A DNA stretch of 64,000 bases, taken from positions 412,107 to 476,106 of the forward strand of contig NZ_BAYX01000006.1 in assembly GCF_000696095.1 (NCBI RefSeq), in the 5' to 3' direction. The notes beneath the pieces were generated by a model that was not told the origin of the DNA, made no database searches, and saw nothing but the letters and a program-made list of their open reading frames with translations. Below are positions 9,726 to 17,781 of the stretch, piece after piece; positions within the stretch are counted from its first letter, which is position 1; each line of letters starts with the position of its first letter. A program made the translations under genes and the position numbers. This DNA is from Rhizobium rhizogenes NBRC 13257 (lineage in GTDB: Bacteria; Pseudomonadota; Alphaproteobacteria; Rhizobiales; Rhizobiaceae).

Positions 9726-10801
9726 TTCGCAGCCTCCTGGGAGCTGGCCACGCGCTGGCCGGCGCGCAGGAATTTGCCGCCTTCGGTGACGACGACCTCC
9801 TGCGGCTTCAGTCCGCCGCTGACCGCGAATTGTCCGGTTTCGTATTCGGCGACCTGAATTTTCCGCAAGGAGACTTCGCTCGTTGCGGGGTCGACGACCC
9901 ATACCGCTGGCTGGCCGCTCGCCGAAGTCATGGCGCTCCATGGCAGAAGGATGGCTTCCGGCGACGGTTTGCTGAATGTTCCGGAAACGGCCGCACCAAG
10001 CGGCAAATCCCCGCCATTATCCAGCCCGACCTTGACCTTAATGGTGCCGGTCGAAGCATCGATCGTCGGCGATATCTCCCTGATCGTGGCGGTTACCTGC
10101 TTGGGTGTGCCAGACAGGAGGGTGACCAGGACCTGCTTGTCGGGTTGTTCCTTCAGAAACAGGGATTCGAAGACATTGAAAACCGCGTCGCGCGGACCGT
10201 CATGGGCAAGCGTGAAGACGGATTGTGCCGCCTGCGCCACCTGGCCGACTTCGGCGTTGCGCGCCGTGATGATCCCGTCCGCGTCGGCGCGCAGTTCCGT
10301 GTAGGAAAGTGCGTCCTTGGCGGTCTCGAGCTGAGCCTTTGCGGCTTCTTCGGATCCCTGGGCGGTCAGAAGCGCTTCATTGGCGGAATCATAGGCGGCG
10401 CGGGTCGTGACCTGGTTCTTGAAGAGGCTTTCCTGGCGGGTCGCGGCGAGTTGCGCCTGGGTGAGCTGCGCTTCGGCGGCCTGAAGGCTCGCCGTCGCAA
10501 CGTCGACGTCGGCCCGCTGCTCCTCCGCATCGATCTTCGCCAGGAGATCGCCTGCCTTCACCTTGGCTCCGACATCGACGCTGCGCTCGATGATTCTGCC
10601 GCTGACGCGAAATGAAAGTTCCGACTCGATGCGGGCCTTCACTTCGCCGGTGACGGTTGTCTGTGCGGTGGGCTTGCTGAGCGTTGTCTCGATAGTTCGG
10701 ACGTTTTGTGACGCCTGTACGGCGGGCGCGTCTTTCTGATCGCAGGACGATAGGGCCAGCGTCAGTGTGAGCAACCCCATGATGGGTGCTGATCTTTTCA
10801 T
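9722..10801 (-). CDS. RND periplasmic adaptor lipoprotein (first of two)
   Basis: 359 residues, with the same architecture as the next gene: signal MKRSAPIMGLLTLTLALSSC with lipobox Cys20, lipoyl-type half (VDVGAKVKAGDLLAKIDAEE), coiled coil about residues 95-150, then GIITARNAEVGQVAQAAQ and a C-terminal barrel. ATG 10801 has GGGGGA about 6 bases upstream. First gene of the operon. Two different adaptors ahead of one pump recall TriAB of the Pseudomonas TriABC-OpmH triclosan pump, where both adaptors are needed; whether that holds here is inference. No outer-membrane factor is encoded nearby. Confidence 0.9.
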   Translation of the reverse strand: MKRSAPIMGLLTLTLALSSCDQKDAPAVQASQNVRTIETTLSKPTAQTTVTGEVKARIESELSFRVSGRIIERSVDVGAKVKAGDLLAKIDAEEQRADVDVATASLQAAEAQLTQAQLAATRQESLFKNQVTTRAAYDSANEALLTAQGSEEAAKAQLETAKDALSYTELRADADGIITARNAEVGQVAQAAQSVFTLAHDGPRDAVFNVFESLFLKEQPDKQVLVTLLSGTPKQVTATIREISPTIDASTGTIKVKVGLDNGGDLPLGAAVSGTFSKPSPEAILLPWSAMTSASGQPAVWVVDPATSEVSLRKIQVAEYETGQFAVSGGLKPQEVVVTEGGKFLRAGQRVASSQEAAK

Positions 10802-10846
10802 ATATCCCCCGAGCGCGGGTTTTTACGATTGCGCTTGTCCAATATT

Positions 10847-10868
10847 ATTGACTGACTGACTAGTCAAT
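10847..10868. promoter_or_regulatory. Putative TetR operator overlapping divergent promoters
   Basis: Inverted repeat ATTGACT (10847-10853) and AGTCAAT (10862-10868) with 8 bases between, plus an offset perfect 10-bp palindrome TGACTAGTCA (10857-10866). Each arm supplies a -35-like TTGACT: rightward with AATAAT at 10871-10876 after 17 bases (toward tetR), leftward with AT-rich -10 candidates at 10839-10847 (toward the pump). A repressor bound here would block both directions. Confidence 0.6.
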
Positions 10869-10930
10869 GAAATAATCCGTTACAATTGAGATTGTTATAT
10901 CAGATTTTCCTAAGAAAACGAGGAGGTTGC

Positions 10931-11560
10931 ATGTCGTCGGAAAAACAACTCGGGCAGCGGGCGCAACGCAAGGCGCAGCGTCCTCAGGAAATTCTGGAAG
11001 CGGCCTTCGAGGAATTCGTGGAGCGTGGCTATGTGGCGACGCGCATCGAGGACATCGCCAGTCGTGTCGGCGTCACCAAGGGGACGATCTATTTCTATTT
11101 CGAGACGAAGGAGCGGCTGTTTGAGGAGATGATCCACCATATCTCCGTCCCATTTTCCGATATTAGCGCCGACGCGAAAAACTTGAGTGGATCCTATTCC
11201 GAAAGGATCAGTATGTTTATCCGCTTGCTTTACGATCGCATCGTGATGGACCGGAATACGCGAGAGTTGCTGCGCTTCGTCCTCACGGAGGGATCGCGGT
11301 TTCCGCAGGTGGTGGATCGCCATCATGAAGAATTCATTGTGCCGTTCAAGGAGGCGGCAAGGGATATCCTTGAAGCAGGTGTTGCCGCCGGTGAGTTTCG
11401 AAATGCGCCGGCAATCAGGATTCCGGATGCGGTACTAGGGGCGACCATGATGCTGTCCGTATGGCAGATGCTCTTTGCCGATCGCAAGCCGCAGGATGTG
11501 GAGGCGTTTTTCAAGGCACATGTGGATGTCATTCTCCACGGATTGATCGCAAAGGACTGA
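10931..11560 (+). CDS. TetR/AcrR-family repressor of the RND pump
   Basis: 209 residues from ATG 10931, chosen because a perfect AGGAGG lies at 10921-10926; the open frame extends back to 10886 without such a signal. The N-terminal helix-turn-helix is typical of TetR proteins (ILEAAFEEFVERGYVATRIEDIASRVGVTKGTIYFYFETKERLFEEM). The rest is a helical ligand-binding domain of the AcrR/TetR_C type. Divergent from the efflux operon with a shared 130-bp promoter region holding the palindrome, so it most likely represses the pump and itself until a substrate binds. Confidence 0.9.
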   Translation: MSSEKQLGQRAQRKAQRPQEILEAAFEEFVERGYVATRIEDIASRVGVTKGTIYFYFETKERLFEEMIHHISVPFSDISADAKNLSGSYSERISMFIRLLYDRIVMDRNTRELLRFVLTEGSRFPQVVDRHHEEFIVPFKEAARDILEAGVAAGEFRNAPAIRIPDAVLGATMMLSVWQMLFADRKPQDVEAFFKAHVDVILHGLIAKD

Positions 11561-11563
11561 ACT

Positions 11564-11615
11564 GGCTGCGAATGAGGCGGTCATCGATCGTCGGCTCTCA
11601 AGCAGGATCGCAGCC
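11564..11615. terminator. Possible hairpin between tetR and cytochrome b561
   Basis: Perfect 8-bp arms GGCTGCGA (11564-11571) and TCGCAGCC (11608-11615), but the loop is 36 bases. It lies just after the tetR stop in a convergent gap. The long loop makes this a weak call. Confidence 0.25.
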
Positions 11616-11649
11616 GCGCGGGGATTGAGGATATCCCTGACTGACCTGA

Positions 11650-12177
11650 CTAGCCGCCGTACCACATCCGCCAAAGTAGCCCGTCGTGGCGAACGAACTG
11701 GTGGTAGAGGGCTGCTCCCGCGTGGAAAATGAGAAGCCCGACCAGCAAGAAGGCGCCCAGGCCATGTGGCGCGCGTGGCGGATAGTCGGTGAAATTTGGC
11801 AGCGCGGCGCCGGCTTCGCCAAAGACCGCTGGGGTGGCACCACTCAGGATCATCATGCCGATGCCACTGGCAATCATGCCAAGAATGACGATGTAGAAGG
11901 CGAGATGGACCCAGCGAGCGATGCGCTCCTGCCATGCGGGCGATCCCTTCATCGGAAGCGGCTTCAGATCGAACCGCCACCAGACGATGCGGAAGATGGT
12001 GAGAAACAGAACGACGATCGCCACCGGAATATGAAAACGCAGGAGACCGGCTTTGGCGGCGGCATCCATGGCATTGGTCGCCCGGAAACCGGAGCCGAGC
12101 AGAGCTAGGATCAGAATGGCGCTGATCCAGTGAATTGAGATTGCGACCGTGCCATAACGATCAAGTGTGCTCTTCAT
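11650..12177 (-). CDS. Cytochrome b561 (prokaryotic di-heme type)
   Basis: Inner-membrane b-type cytochrome of about four helices, 175 residues. Candidate heme ligands sit in the expected helices: His in ISIHWISA near residue 16, His in LLRFHIPVA near 49, and His residues in APHGLGAF and LIFHAGAALYHQ near the end. Members move electrons between quinones and other acceptors, and some use superoxide (CybB/SodB). Its first 17 bases overlap the end of the MarR gene, so the two form one leftward unit. The physiological partner is unknown; a redox or quinone-stress role is inferred from the pairing with ABM proteins across the promoter. Confidence 0.87.
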   Translation of the reverse strand: MKSTLDRYGTVAISIHWISAILILALLGSGFRATNAMDAAAKAGLLRFHIPVAIVVLFLTIFRIVWWRFDLKPLPMKGSPAWQERIARWVHLAFYIVILGMIASGIGMMILSGATPAVFGEAGAALPNFTDYPPRAPHGLGAFLLVGLLIFHAGAALYHQFVRHDGLLWRMWYGG

Positions 12178-12634
12178 CTCCGTTTCCTTCCAGCTTGCTG
12201 CGCATCGCCAAAATGACCCTGTGCATCGTTTCGATATCCTCGATCTGAAGCCCGTCGGAGAGCTCGTTGGCCCACGGCGCCTGCAGGCGCATGGCGGCGT
12301 CGAATGTCTGCTTGCCCTTGTCGGTCAGCACCACGAGTTGCGCCCGCCGGTGATGCGGATTGGCTTCAAAGGCGATGAGCCCTTCCTTTTCCAGATCGTT
12401 GACGATGCGCTGAACGTTCTGGCGATTGGCTTCCATGTCACGCGCCAGCCATGCGACCGGCTGTGGCCGGTCGGCCGAGATGATCGCGCCGAGAATCTGC
12501 CAGCGGGCACTCGTCAGGCCAAGAGGGGCAACCAGCCTGTCGCCGGAGGCAAGAACGCGGCTGTTGAGCCTGAACAGGTCCAGGATCAGATCGGTCAAGG
12601 CAGTTGCGGCGGGGGTCAATTCGGTCTTGTTCAT
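12161..12634 (-). CDS. MarR-family transcriptional regulator
   Basis: 157 residues with a central winged helix-turn-helix: LGLTSARWQILGAI, then PVAWLARDMEANRQNVQRIVNDLEKEGLIAFEANPHHRRAQLVVLTDKGK, the standard MarR recognition helix and wing. Flanking helices would form the dimer interface. ATG 12634. A strong palindrome sits 20 bases upstream and overlaps its own and the divergent promoter, so autoregulation and control of the ABM/DUF1772 pair are likely. Ligand unknown; MarR proteins of this kind commonly sense phenolics or quinones. Confidence 0.9.
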   Translation of the reverse strand: MNKTELTPAATALTDLILDLFRLNSRVLASGDRLVAPLGLTSARWQILGAIISADRPQPVAWLARDMEANRQNVQRIVNDLEKEGLIAFEANPHHRRAQLVVLTDKGKQTFDAAMRLQAPWANELSDGLQIEDIETMHRVILAMRSKLEGNGDEEHT

Positions 12635-12642
12635 TTGACACC

Positions 12643-12682
12643 ATATAATCAGTTTGACATCATAATGTCAATCATCTATGTG
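12643..12682. promoter_or_regulatory. Divergent promoters with an 18-bp MarR-type palindrome
   Basis: Palindrome TTGACAT (12654-12660), N4, ATGTCAA (12665-12671). Each arm begins with a consensus -35 TTGACA. Leftward: TTGACA (12671-12666), 17-base spacer, TTATAT (12648-12643) toward marR. Rightward: TTGACA (12654-12659), 17-base spacer, TATGTG (12677-12682) toward the ABM gene. The geometry is what a dimeric repressor covering both -35 boxes needs. Confidence 0.75.
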
Positions 12683-12731
12683 TGTGCCGCACCAGATTGA
12701 CGCCATGTAACCATATCGAACGGAGTATGCC

Positions 12732-13100
12732 ATGTCGCATATGCGTCCAATGGACCCCTCATTTCCTATCGAACGTCAGGTCGCGGTCGATGCCGCCCCC
12801 GTCATCCTCGTGAACGTCTTCACGCTCGATAAACAGGACGAACAGATCTTCCTCAAGGCATGGCAAGACGATGCGACATTCATGAAGCGGCAACCCGGCT
12901 TCATCTCGACCCAGCTTCACCGGGCGATCGGTGAAAGCCCGACGTATTTCAACTATGCCGTCTGGGAGACGATGGCTGATTTTCGCGCCGCATTTACGCA
13001 TCCGCAGTTCAGGGAGAAGCTCTTGACTTATCCATCCTCGGCAGTTGCCTCCCCGCACCTGTTCCAGAAGGTCGCCATTCCGGGCATCTGCCTGGCGTAG
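12732..13100 (+). CDS. ABM-domain monooxygenase-like protein
   Basis: 122 residues. An antibiotic-biosynthesis-monooxygenase fold is recognisable: VILVNVFTLDKQDEQIFLKAWQDDATFMKRQPGFIS is the first strand and helix, then TYFNYAVWETMADFRAAFTHPQF. ATG 12732 is preceded by CGGAG. First gene of a rightward unit under the MarR palindrome. Possible cofactor-independent oxygenase or quinone-detoxifying protein; the substrate is not inferable. Confidence 0.8.
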   Translation: MSHMRPMDPSFPIERQVAVDAAPVILVNVFTLDKQDEQIFLKAWQDDATFMKRQPGFISTQLHRAIGESPTYFNYAVWETMADFRAAFTHPQFREKLLTYPSSAVASPHLFQKVAIPGICLA

Positions 13101-13153
13101 ACGCAACGTCAACCTCATCAAGATCGACGTAAAAAGAAACAGGAGAGAGGCCG

Positions 13154-13600
13154 ATGCGGCTCCTATTCAACATTCTCGCCATCTCCGGCTCCGCAATGTT
13201 CGCCGGTGTCATGTTGGCGATCGGCGTGACGCTCGGAGGCTACTGGAAAAGCCTTCCAGCTTCCGACTTTCTAGATTGGTTCAGCCAGAACGGCCAGTTT
13301 GTCGCGCGCACGATTCCTCTTGCGGTCGCTCCTACCCTCATTGGTCTGGTCGGCTCTCTCTGGCTTGGCTGGAACGAGGGAGGAGCGCGCGTGTTTTGGC
13401 TAGGGGCGATCGCCTGCGTTGTGGCTGTTCTGGTTCTCACCATTGCCTGGTTCTTTCCGAGCAACGCGCAATTTGCCGTCAAGTCGGTTCCTCTCGATCA
13501 GGTCTCCGCACGGCTCGACACCTGGCTCATGATCCATAATGTACGGATCGTGCTTGCCGCCATGGCTTCGGTACTCGGCATTCTGGCGGTCGCACGCTGA
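13154..13600 (+). CDS. DUF1772 (anthrone-oxygenase-like) membrane protein
   Basis: 148 residues with four hydrophobic segments (about 5-28, 50-72, 80-102, 128-147) and the conserved C-terminal pattern WLMIHNVRIVLA typical of DUF1772 proteins, some of which act as anthrone oxygenases in polyketide modification. GGAGAGAGG precedes ATG 13154. It follows the ABM gene by 53 bases. ABM and DUF1772 proteins are both linked to oxidation of aromatic or anthrone-like compounds, so a small xenobiotic-oxidation unit under MarR is plausible but not proven. Confidence 0.75.
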   Translation: MRLLFNILAISGSAMFAGVMLAIGVTLGGYWKSLPASDFLDWFSQNGQFVARTIPLAVAPTLIGLVGSLWLGWNEGGARVFWLGAIACVVAVLVLTIAWFFPSNAQFAVKSVPLDQVSARLDTWLMIHNVRIVLAAMASVLGILAVAR

Positions 13601-13634
13601 GCGGCGGGCAAGCCCGAAGTTCAAAATGACGATG

Positions 13635-14549
13635 CTAGGCCGCCGAGGCTCCCTTTGTCGTCACCAGACCGAAGCCGCTGCGATATTTGGCCGGCGTCGT
13701 GGAAAAGCGCTCCTCGAAGGCTTCGTAGAAGCGCGACAGCGAGCCAAATCCGGATTCGAATGCGACTGCGGCCACCGGCAAATCGCTGGAGATCAGCAGG
13801 GACTGCGCGGTATCGAGCCGATGGCGCGTGATCGCCTGATTGACGGTTAGGCCCACGGTCTTCTTGAAGATCGACATGGCATAGTTGGGATGCAGTCCGG
13901 CCGCCGATCCGACATCGATCGCCGATATCTCGCCCAGCGCGCGTTCGGCGATGAAGCGGAGCATCTTTTCCACCCTCGGCAGGCGATCGGGATCCTGATT
14001 GCGCGAGGCTTCGATGGCGGAGCCCTGTTCCCGCAAGTCCTGCCAGCCCTCGCGGGCGATTCGGCGTATGCGGGCGACAAGCTCGTCGCGGACGATCTGT
14101 TCCAACTCCGGATCGCCTGACAGCAACTCCTCGCGCCATTTCAGAAAAACATCGCGGTCGTGTGCTCTGACGCTCAATGCCTCTATCAACCCGCCACGGA
14201 AGACGGCGTCGCGAAAGGTGCCCATGCTGTGCAGGTTGACGAGCACGGACATGGGGACATAGAGGCAGACGAAGTTTGCCGGCTCGGTGACGTCTACGAC
14301 CTGGTGCGGGATCATTCCCCAGAAAAGGCAGAGCTGCCCTTGCGAGATCTGAAGCCTGCGGCCGTCGAACCAGTATGTGATACGGCCGTCCAGGACATAG
14401 TTGAGTTCCACCTGGCTGTGCATGTGCGGACCGCTCATCCGCCGCACGTCCAACCGCTCCCCGGCACAGAAGCGATGATCGCCGAAGACGACGAGAGGGT
14501 GGCGCGTCGGGCCGTCATGAACTGGAACTGACTCGTCTTCGATCAGCAT
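13635..14549 (-). CDS. AraC-family regulator, probable activator of the galactoside operon
   Basis: N-terminal cupin sensor (HMHSQVELNYVLDGRITYWFDGRRLQISQGQLCLFWGMIPHQ) and C-terminal double helix-turn-helix (GSAAGLHPNYAMSIFKKTVGLTVNQAI, then PVAAVAFESGFGSLSRFYEAFEERFSTTPAKYR). Start ATG 14549 is chosen because GGAGAC lies 7 bases upstream; an in-frame ATG at 14564 (309 aa) lacks such a site. From 14549 the protein is 304 aa. Divergent from the alpha/beta-galactosidase ABC operon, the classical position of a MelR/RafR-type activator. I could not identify its binding site in the 160-bp gap. Confidence 0.87.
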   Translation of the reverse strand: MLIEDESVPVHDGPTRHPLVVFGDHRFCAGERLDVRRMSGPHMHSQVELNYVLDGRITYWFDGRRLQISQGQLCLFWGMIPHQVVDVTEPANFVCLYVPMSVLVNLHSMGTFRDAVFRGGLIEALSVRAHDRDVFLKWREELLSGDPELEQIVRDELVARIRRIAREGWQDLREQGSAIEASRNQDPDRLPRVEKMLRFIAERALGEISAIDVGSAAGLHPNYAMSIFKKTVGLTVNQAITRHRLDTAQSLLISSDLPVAAVAFESGFGSLSRFYEAFEERFSTTPAKYRSGFGLVTTKGASAA

Positions 14550-14709
14550 TGCAAGAGTCTCCATTGCGGTCGCGATCTTAGAAAACCGGAAACGAACTTT
14601 AATATGGCGGTAGAGGTCTACGAATTTGAATGATGAATATCAACGCCGCACATTGGGGGCGATGTGCGCGCCGGCGCTCCGCGCCGCAACAGGTCAGTGG
14701 AGGATATAC

Positions 14710-15942
14710 GTGACCCTTTTGAAGAATATCAGCTCGATCGCATTGAGCTACATGCTGGTCGCCTCGGCGGCTTGCGCCGGTGAAATCGTTCTCAATTCCG
14801 ACCAGTCGGATCCCGTGCCGAAAAAGGCGATGGAGCAGCTGATTGCGGACTTCCAGACGAAGAACCCGGATATCAAGGTCAAGTGGAACAATTTCGATCA
14901 CGAAGGCTATAAGTCCGCGATCCGCAACTTTCTGACCGCCACGCCGCCTGATGTCGTCGCCTGGTATGCCGGCAACCGCATGGAGCCTTTCGTCAAGGCA
15001 GGGCTTTTTGAAGACGTCAGCGACGTCTGGGCTGCAAACGGGCTGAACGACCAGCTGAAGTCTGCTGCGGCATCGATGACCATCGACGGCAAGAAGTGGG
15101 GCGTTCCCTACACCTACTATCAGTGGGGCATCTATTATCGCGCCGACATCTTCAAGGATAAGGGCATTACGCCGCCGAAGACCTGGGACGAGCTGCTGGC
15201 TGCCTGCGCCAAGCTGAAAAGCGCCGGCATTACGCCGTTTACGATCGGCAGCAAGGCACTCTGGCCGACCGCCGGCTGGTTCGATTATCTCGACCTGCGC
15301 GTCAACGGCTACCAGTTCCACATGGACCTGACCTCCGGCAAGGTGCCTTACACCGATCCGAAGGTGAAGGCCGTGTTCGCCAAGTGGGCGGAACTGGTGA
15401 AGCCGGGCTATTTCCTTGAAAACCATGCAGCACTCGACTGGCAGGATGCTATGCCGCAGTTCGTTCAGGGTAAGGCGGCCATGTATCTTATGGGCAATTT
15501 CGCCGTCGCTCCGATGAAGGATGGCGGGCTGAAGGAAGACCAGATCGGCTTCCTGCCGTTCCCGGAAATCACGGCTGGCTTGCCTGCGGCAGAAGAAGCG
15601 CCGCTCGACACGTTCCATATTCCGTCGGGTGCGAAGAACAAGGAAGATGCCAAGAAGTTCCTCGCCAATCTGGCATCTCCGGAAGCGCAGACGAAAATGA
15701 ATGCGACCCTCGGCCAGTTGCCCGTCAACAACCAGTCGACGCCTGCGGACGACAAGTTCCTGAAGGCCGGCTTCGAGCTTGTGTCGAAGGCCCAGGCTCT
15801 CTCGCAGTTCTACGACCGCGACGCTCCGGCCGATATGGCAAAGGCCGGCATGGAAGGCTTCCAGGAATTCATGGTGAAGCCCGACAAGATCGACGCGATC
15901 TTGGCACGCCTCGATAAGGTACGCGTCCGCGCCTACAAGTAG
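14710..15942 (+). CDS. Sugar ABC transporter substrate-binding protein
   Basis: Periplasmic binding protein of the MalE-like class (family 1), 410 residues. Start GTG 14710 has GGAGGA at 14699-14704 and is followed directly by a signal peptide of about 23 residues ending ...VASAACA, cut before GEIVLNSDQ; the frame is open back to 14626 but that part has no signal peptide. The body shows the ligand-cleft style WYAGNRMEPFVKAGLFEDVSD and the hinge GVPYTYYQWGIYYR. Likely binds an alpha- or beta-galactoside, given the two glycosidases in the operon. A strong stem-loop follows its stop. Confidence 0.9.
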   Translation: MTLLKNISSIALSYMLVASAACAGEIVLNSDQSDPVPKKAMEQLIADFQTKNPDIKVKWNNFDHEGYKSAIRNFLTATPPDVVAWYAGNRMEPFVKAGLFEDVSDVWAANGLNDQLKSAAASMTIDGKKWGVPYTYYQWGIYYRADIFKDKGITPPKTWDELLAACAKLKSAGITPFTIGSKALWPTAGWFDYLDLRVNGYQFHMDLTSGKVPYTDPKVKAVFAKWAELVKPGYFLENHAALDWQDAMPQFVQGKAAMYLMGNFAVAPMKDGGLKEDQIGFLPFPEITAGLPAAEEAPLDTFHIPSGAKNKEDAKKFLANLASPEAQTKMNATLGQLPVNNQSTPADDKFLKAGFELVSKAQALSQFYDRDAPADMAKAGMEGFQEFMVKPDKIDAILARLDKVRVRAYK

Positions 15943-15960
15943 TCCATTCCAACGATGACC

Positions 15961-15991
15961 CGCTGCCGGACGTTCACGACGTCCGGCAGCG
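15961..15991 (+). other. Intercistronic stem-loop after the substrate-binding protein gene
   Basis: Perfect 13-bp stem CGCTGCCGGACGT (15961-15973) and ACGTCCGGCAGCG (15979-15991), with a 5-base loop, then TTCTT. It sits 18 bases after the binding-protein stop and 30 before the first permease. In such operons this position usually protects the 5' segment from 3' exonucleases and partly terminates, giving more binding protein than membrane protein. Confidence 0.75.
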
Positions 15992-16021
15992 TTCTTACTC
16001 GCATTTGCATAGGAGCAGACA

Positions 16022-16930
16022 GTGGGCACGAGCAGCACCGCTCTACCGGGGTTCTGGAAACGCAATCAGCGGACCTTCGCACCCTGGCTCTTTCTTGCGC
16101 CGGGCGCCCTGATGTTCCTGGTCTATGTGATCCTCCCGGTCTTCCAATCCGTATGGATCAGCTTTCACGACTGGGATGGTCTGGGGCCAAAAACCTGGAT
16201 CGGTCTTGGAAATTACGTCGAGCTTTTCTCCGACGACGCCTTCTATACGTCGCTGGAAAACAACATTATCTGGCTCGTCCTCTATCTGCTGGCGGTCCCG
16301 GCGGGCCTGGCCGCGGCCCTGTTCCTGAACCAGACCGTTGCCGGCATCCGGATCTACAAATCGCTGTTCTTCTTCCCCTTCGTGATCAGCCAGGTCGTCG
16401 TCGGCCTGATCTTTACCTGGTTCTATGCGCCGAATTTCGGGCTATTCTCGGTGCTGACCGAGGCTTTGACGGGGACGCAGATCGCCATCCTCGCGGATGA
16501 GCGTCTGGTCACCTACGGCATCATCGCGACCGGCCTCTGGCCGCAGATCGCCTATTGCATGATCCTCTACCTGACCGGCCTCAACAACATCAATCCGGAA
16601 CAGATTGAGGCCGGGCGCATGGATGGCGCCAAGGGCTGGCACCTGTTCTGGAATATCGTGTTGCCGCAGCTTCGGCCGGCCACCTTCATCGCGGTGGTGG
16701 TGACGGTCATCGGCGCGCTTCGGTCCTTCGACCTCGTCTCCGTGATGACGGCCGGCGGTCCCTACGGATCGAGCCGCGTTCTCTCCTACTACATGTATGA
16801 AGAAGCCCTCTCCGAATACGGTTTCCGGATGGGATATGGCGCCGCCATCGCGGTCGTGCTCTTCCTGATCATGATGATCTTCATCACCTTCTTTCTCATC
16901 CGCATGCTGAGACAGGAAAGGAATTCCTGA
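16022..16930 (+). CDS. Sugar ABC transporter permease (MalF/UgpA-like)
   Basis: 302 residues, six predicted membrane helices, starting at GTG 16022 with AGGAG about 6 bases upstream. The EAA loop that contacts the ATPase reads EAGRMDGAKGWHLFWNIVLPQLRP (from about residue 200). Its TGA overlaps the ATG of the second permease by one base. Forms the membrane channel with the next gene product. Confidence 0.92.
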   Translation: MGTSSTALPGFWKRNQRTFAPWLFLAPGALMFLVYVILPVFQSVWISFHDWDGLGPKTWIGLGNYVELFSDDAFYTSLENNIIWLVLYLLAVPAGLAAALFLNQTVAGIRIYKSLFFFPFVISQVVVGLIFTWFYAPNFGLFSVLTEALTGTQIAILADERLVTYGIIATGLWPQIAYCMILYLTGLNNINPEQIEAGRMDGAKGWHLFWNIVLPQLRPATFIAVVVTVIGALRSFDLVSVMTAGGPYGSSRVLSYYMYEEALSEYGFRMGYGAAIAVVLFLIMMIFITFFLIRMLRQERNS

Positions 16931-17781
16931 TGTTTCCAACACCTGTCCAGAAATCGGCACCATGGGTGTCCTCCGCCTACCAGATCATCCTGCCGATCGC
17001 GCTGATCATCTGGCTCCTGCCGCTGATCGGCGTCGCAGTCACCTCGATCCGGCCCTCGGGGGATTTGGCGGCCGGCAATTATTTTGGCATTCCCTCGGGC
17101 TTTGCCGGTGTCGAGAACTACACCGCTGTCTTCCGGGATTCGCCAATCGGCCACTACATCCTCAATTCGTTCAAGATCACCATCCCGACGGTCATCGGCG
17201 CTGTTGGGCTGTCATGCCTTTGCGGCTTCGCGCTCGCCGTCTACCGGTTCAAGGGAAGCCTAGCGCTGTTCTTCATCTTCGTTGCCGGCAACTTCATCCC
17301 GTTCCAGATCCTGATGGTTCCGGTTCGCGACATGACGCTCAAGATGGGCCTCTATGACACGGTCACCGGGCTGGTGCTGTTCCACGTCGCGTTCCAGACG
17401 GGCTTCTGCACCCTGTTCATGCGCAACTTCATCAAGGGCTTGCCTTTCGCGCTGATCGAGTCGGCTCGCGTAGAGGGCGTTTCCGAATGGCGGATCTTCG
17501 TCCATATCGTGCTGCCGCTGATGCGTCCGGCGATCGCGGCATTGTCGGTGCTGATCTTCACATTCGTCTGGAACGACTATTTTTGGGCGACGGTGCTCGT
17601 TCAGGGGCAGAGCGCCATGCCAGTCACCGCCGGCCTTAATTCCTTGAACGGACAGTGGGTTGCCGCGTGGCATCTGGTATCGGCGGGATCCATCGTCGCC
17701 GCCATGCCGCCGGTTCTGATGTTCTTTTTCATGCAGAGGCACTTTATTGCGGGCCTCACTCTCGGAGCGACCAAGGGATGA
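16930..17781 (+). CDS. Sugar ABC transporter permease (MalG/UgpE-like)
   Basis: 283 residues with six membrane helices. EAA motif ESARVEGVSEWRIFVHIVLPLMRPA is near residue 177. The start overlaps the previous stop (TGATG), and its own stop overlaps the alpha-galactosidase start (ATGA at 17778-17781), so the three genes are tightly coupled. Confidence 0.92.
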   Translation: MFPTPVQKSAPWVSSAYQIILPIALIIWLLPLIGVAVTSIRPSGDLAAGNYFGIPSGFAGVENYTAVFRDSPIGHYILNSFKITIPTVIGAVGLSCLCGFALAVYRFKGSLALFFIFVAGNFIPFQILMVPVRDMTLKMGLYDTVTGLVLFHVAFQTGFCTLFMRNFIKGLPFALIESARVEGVSEWRIFVHIVLPLMRPAIAALSVLIFTFVWNDYFWATVLVQGQSAMPVTAGLNSLNGQWVAAWHLVSAGSIVAAMPPVLMFFFMQRHFIAGLTLGATKG

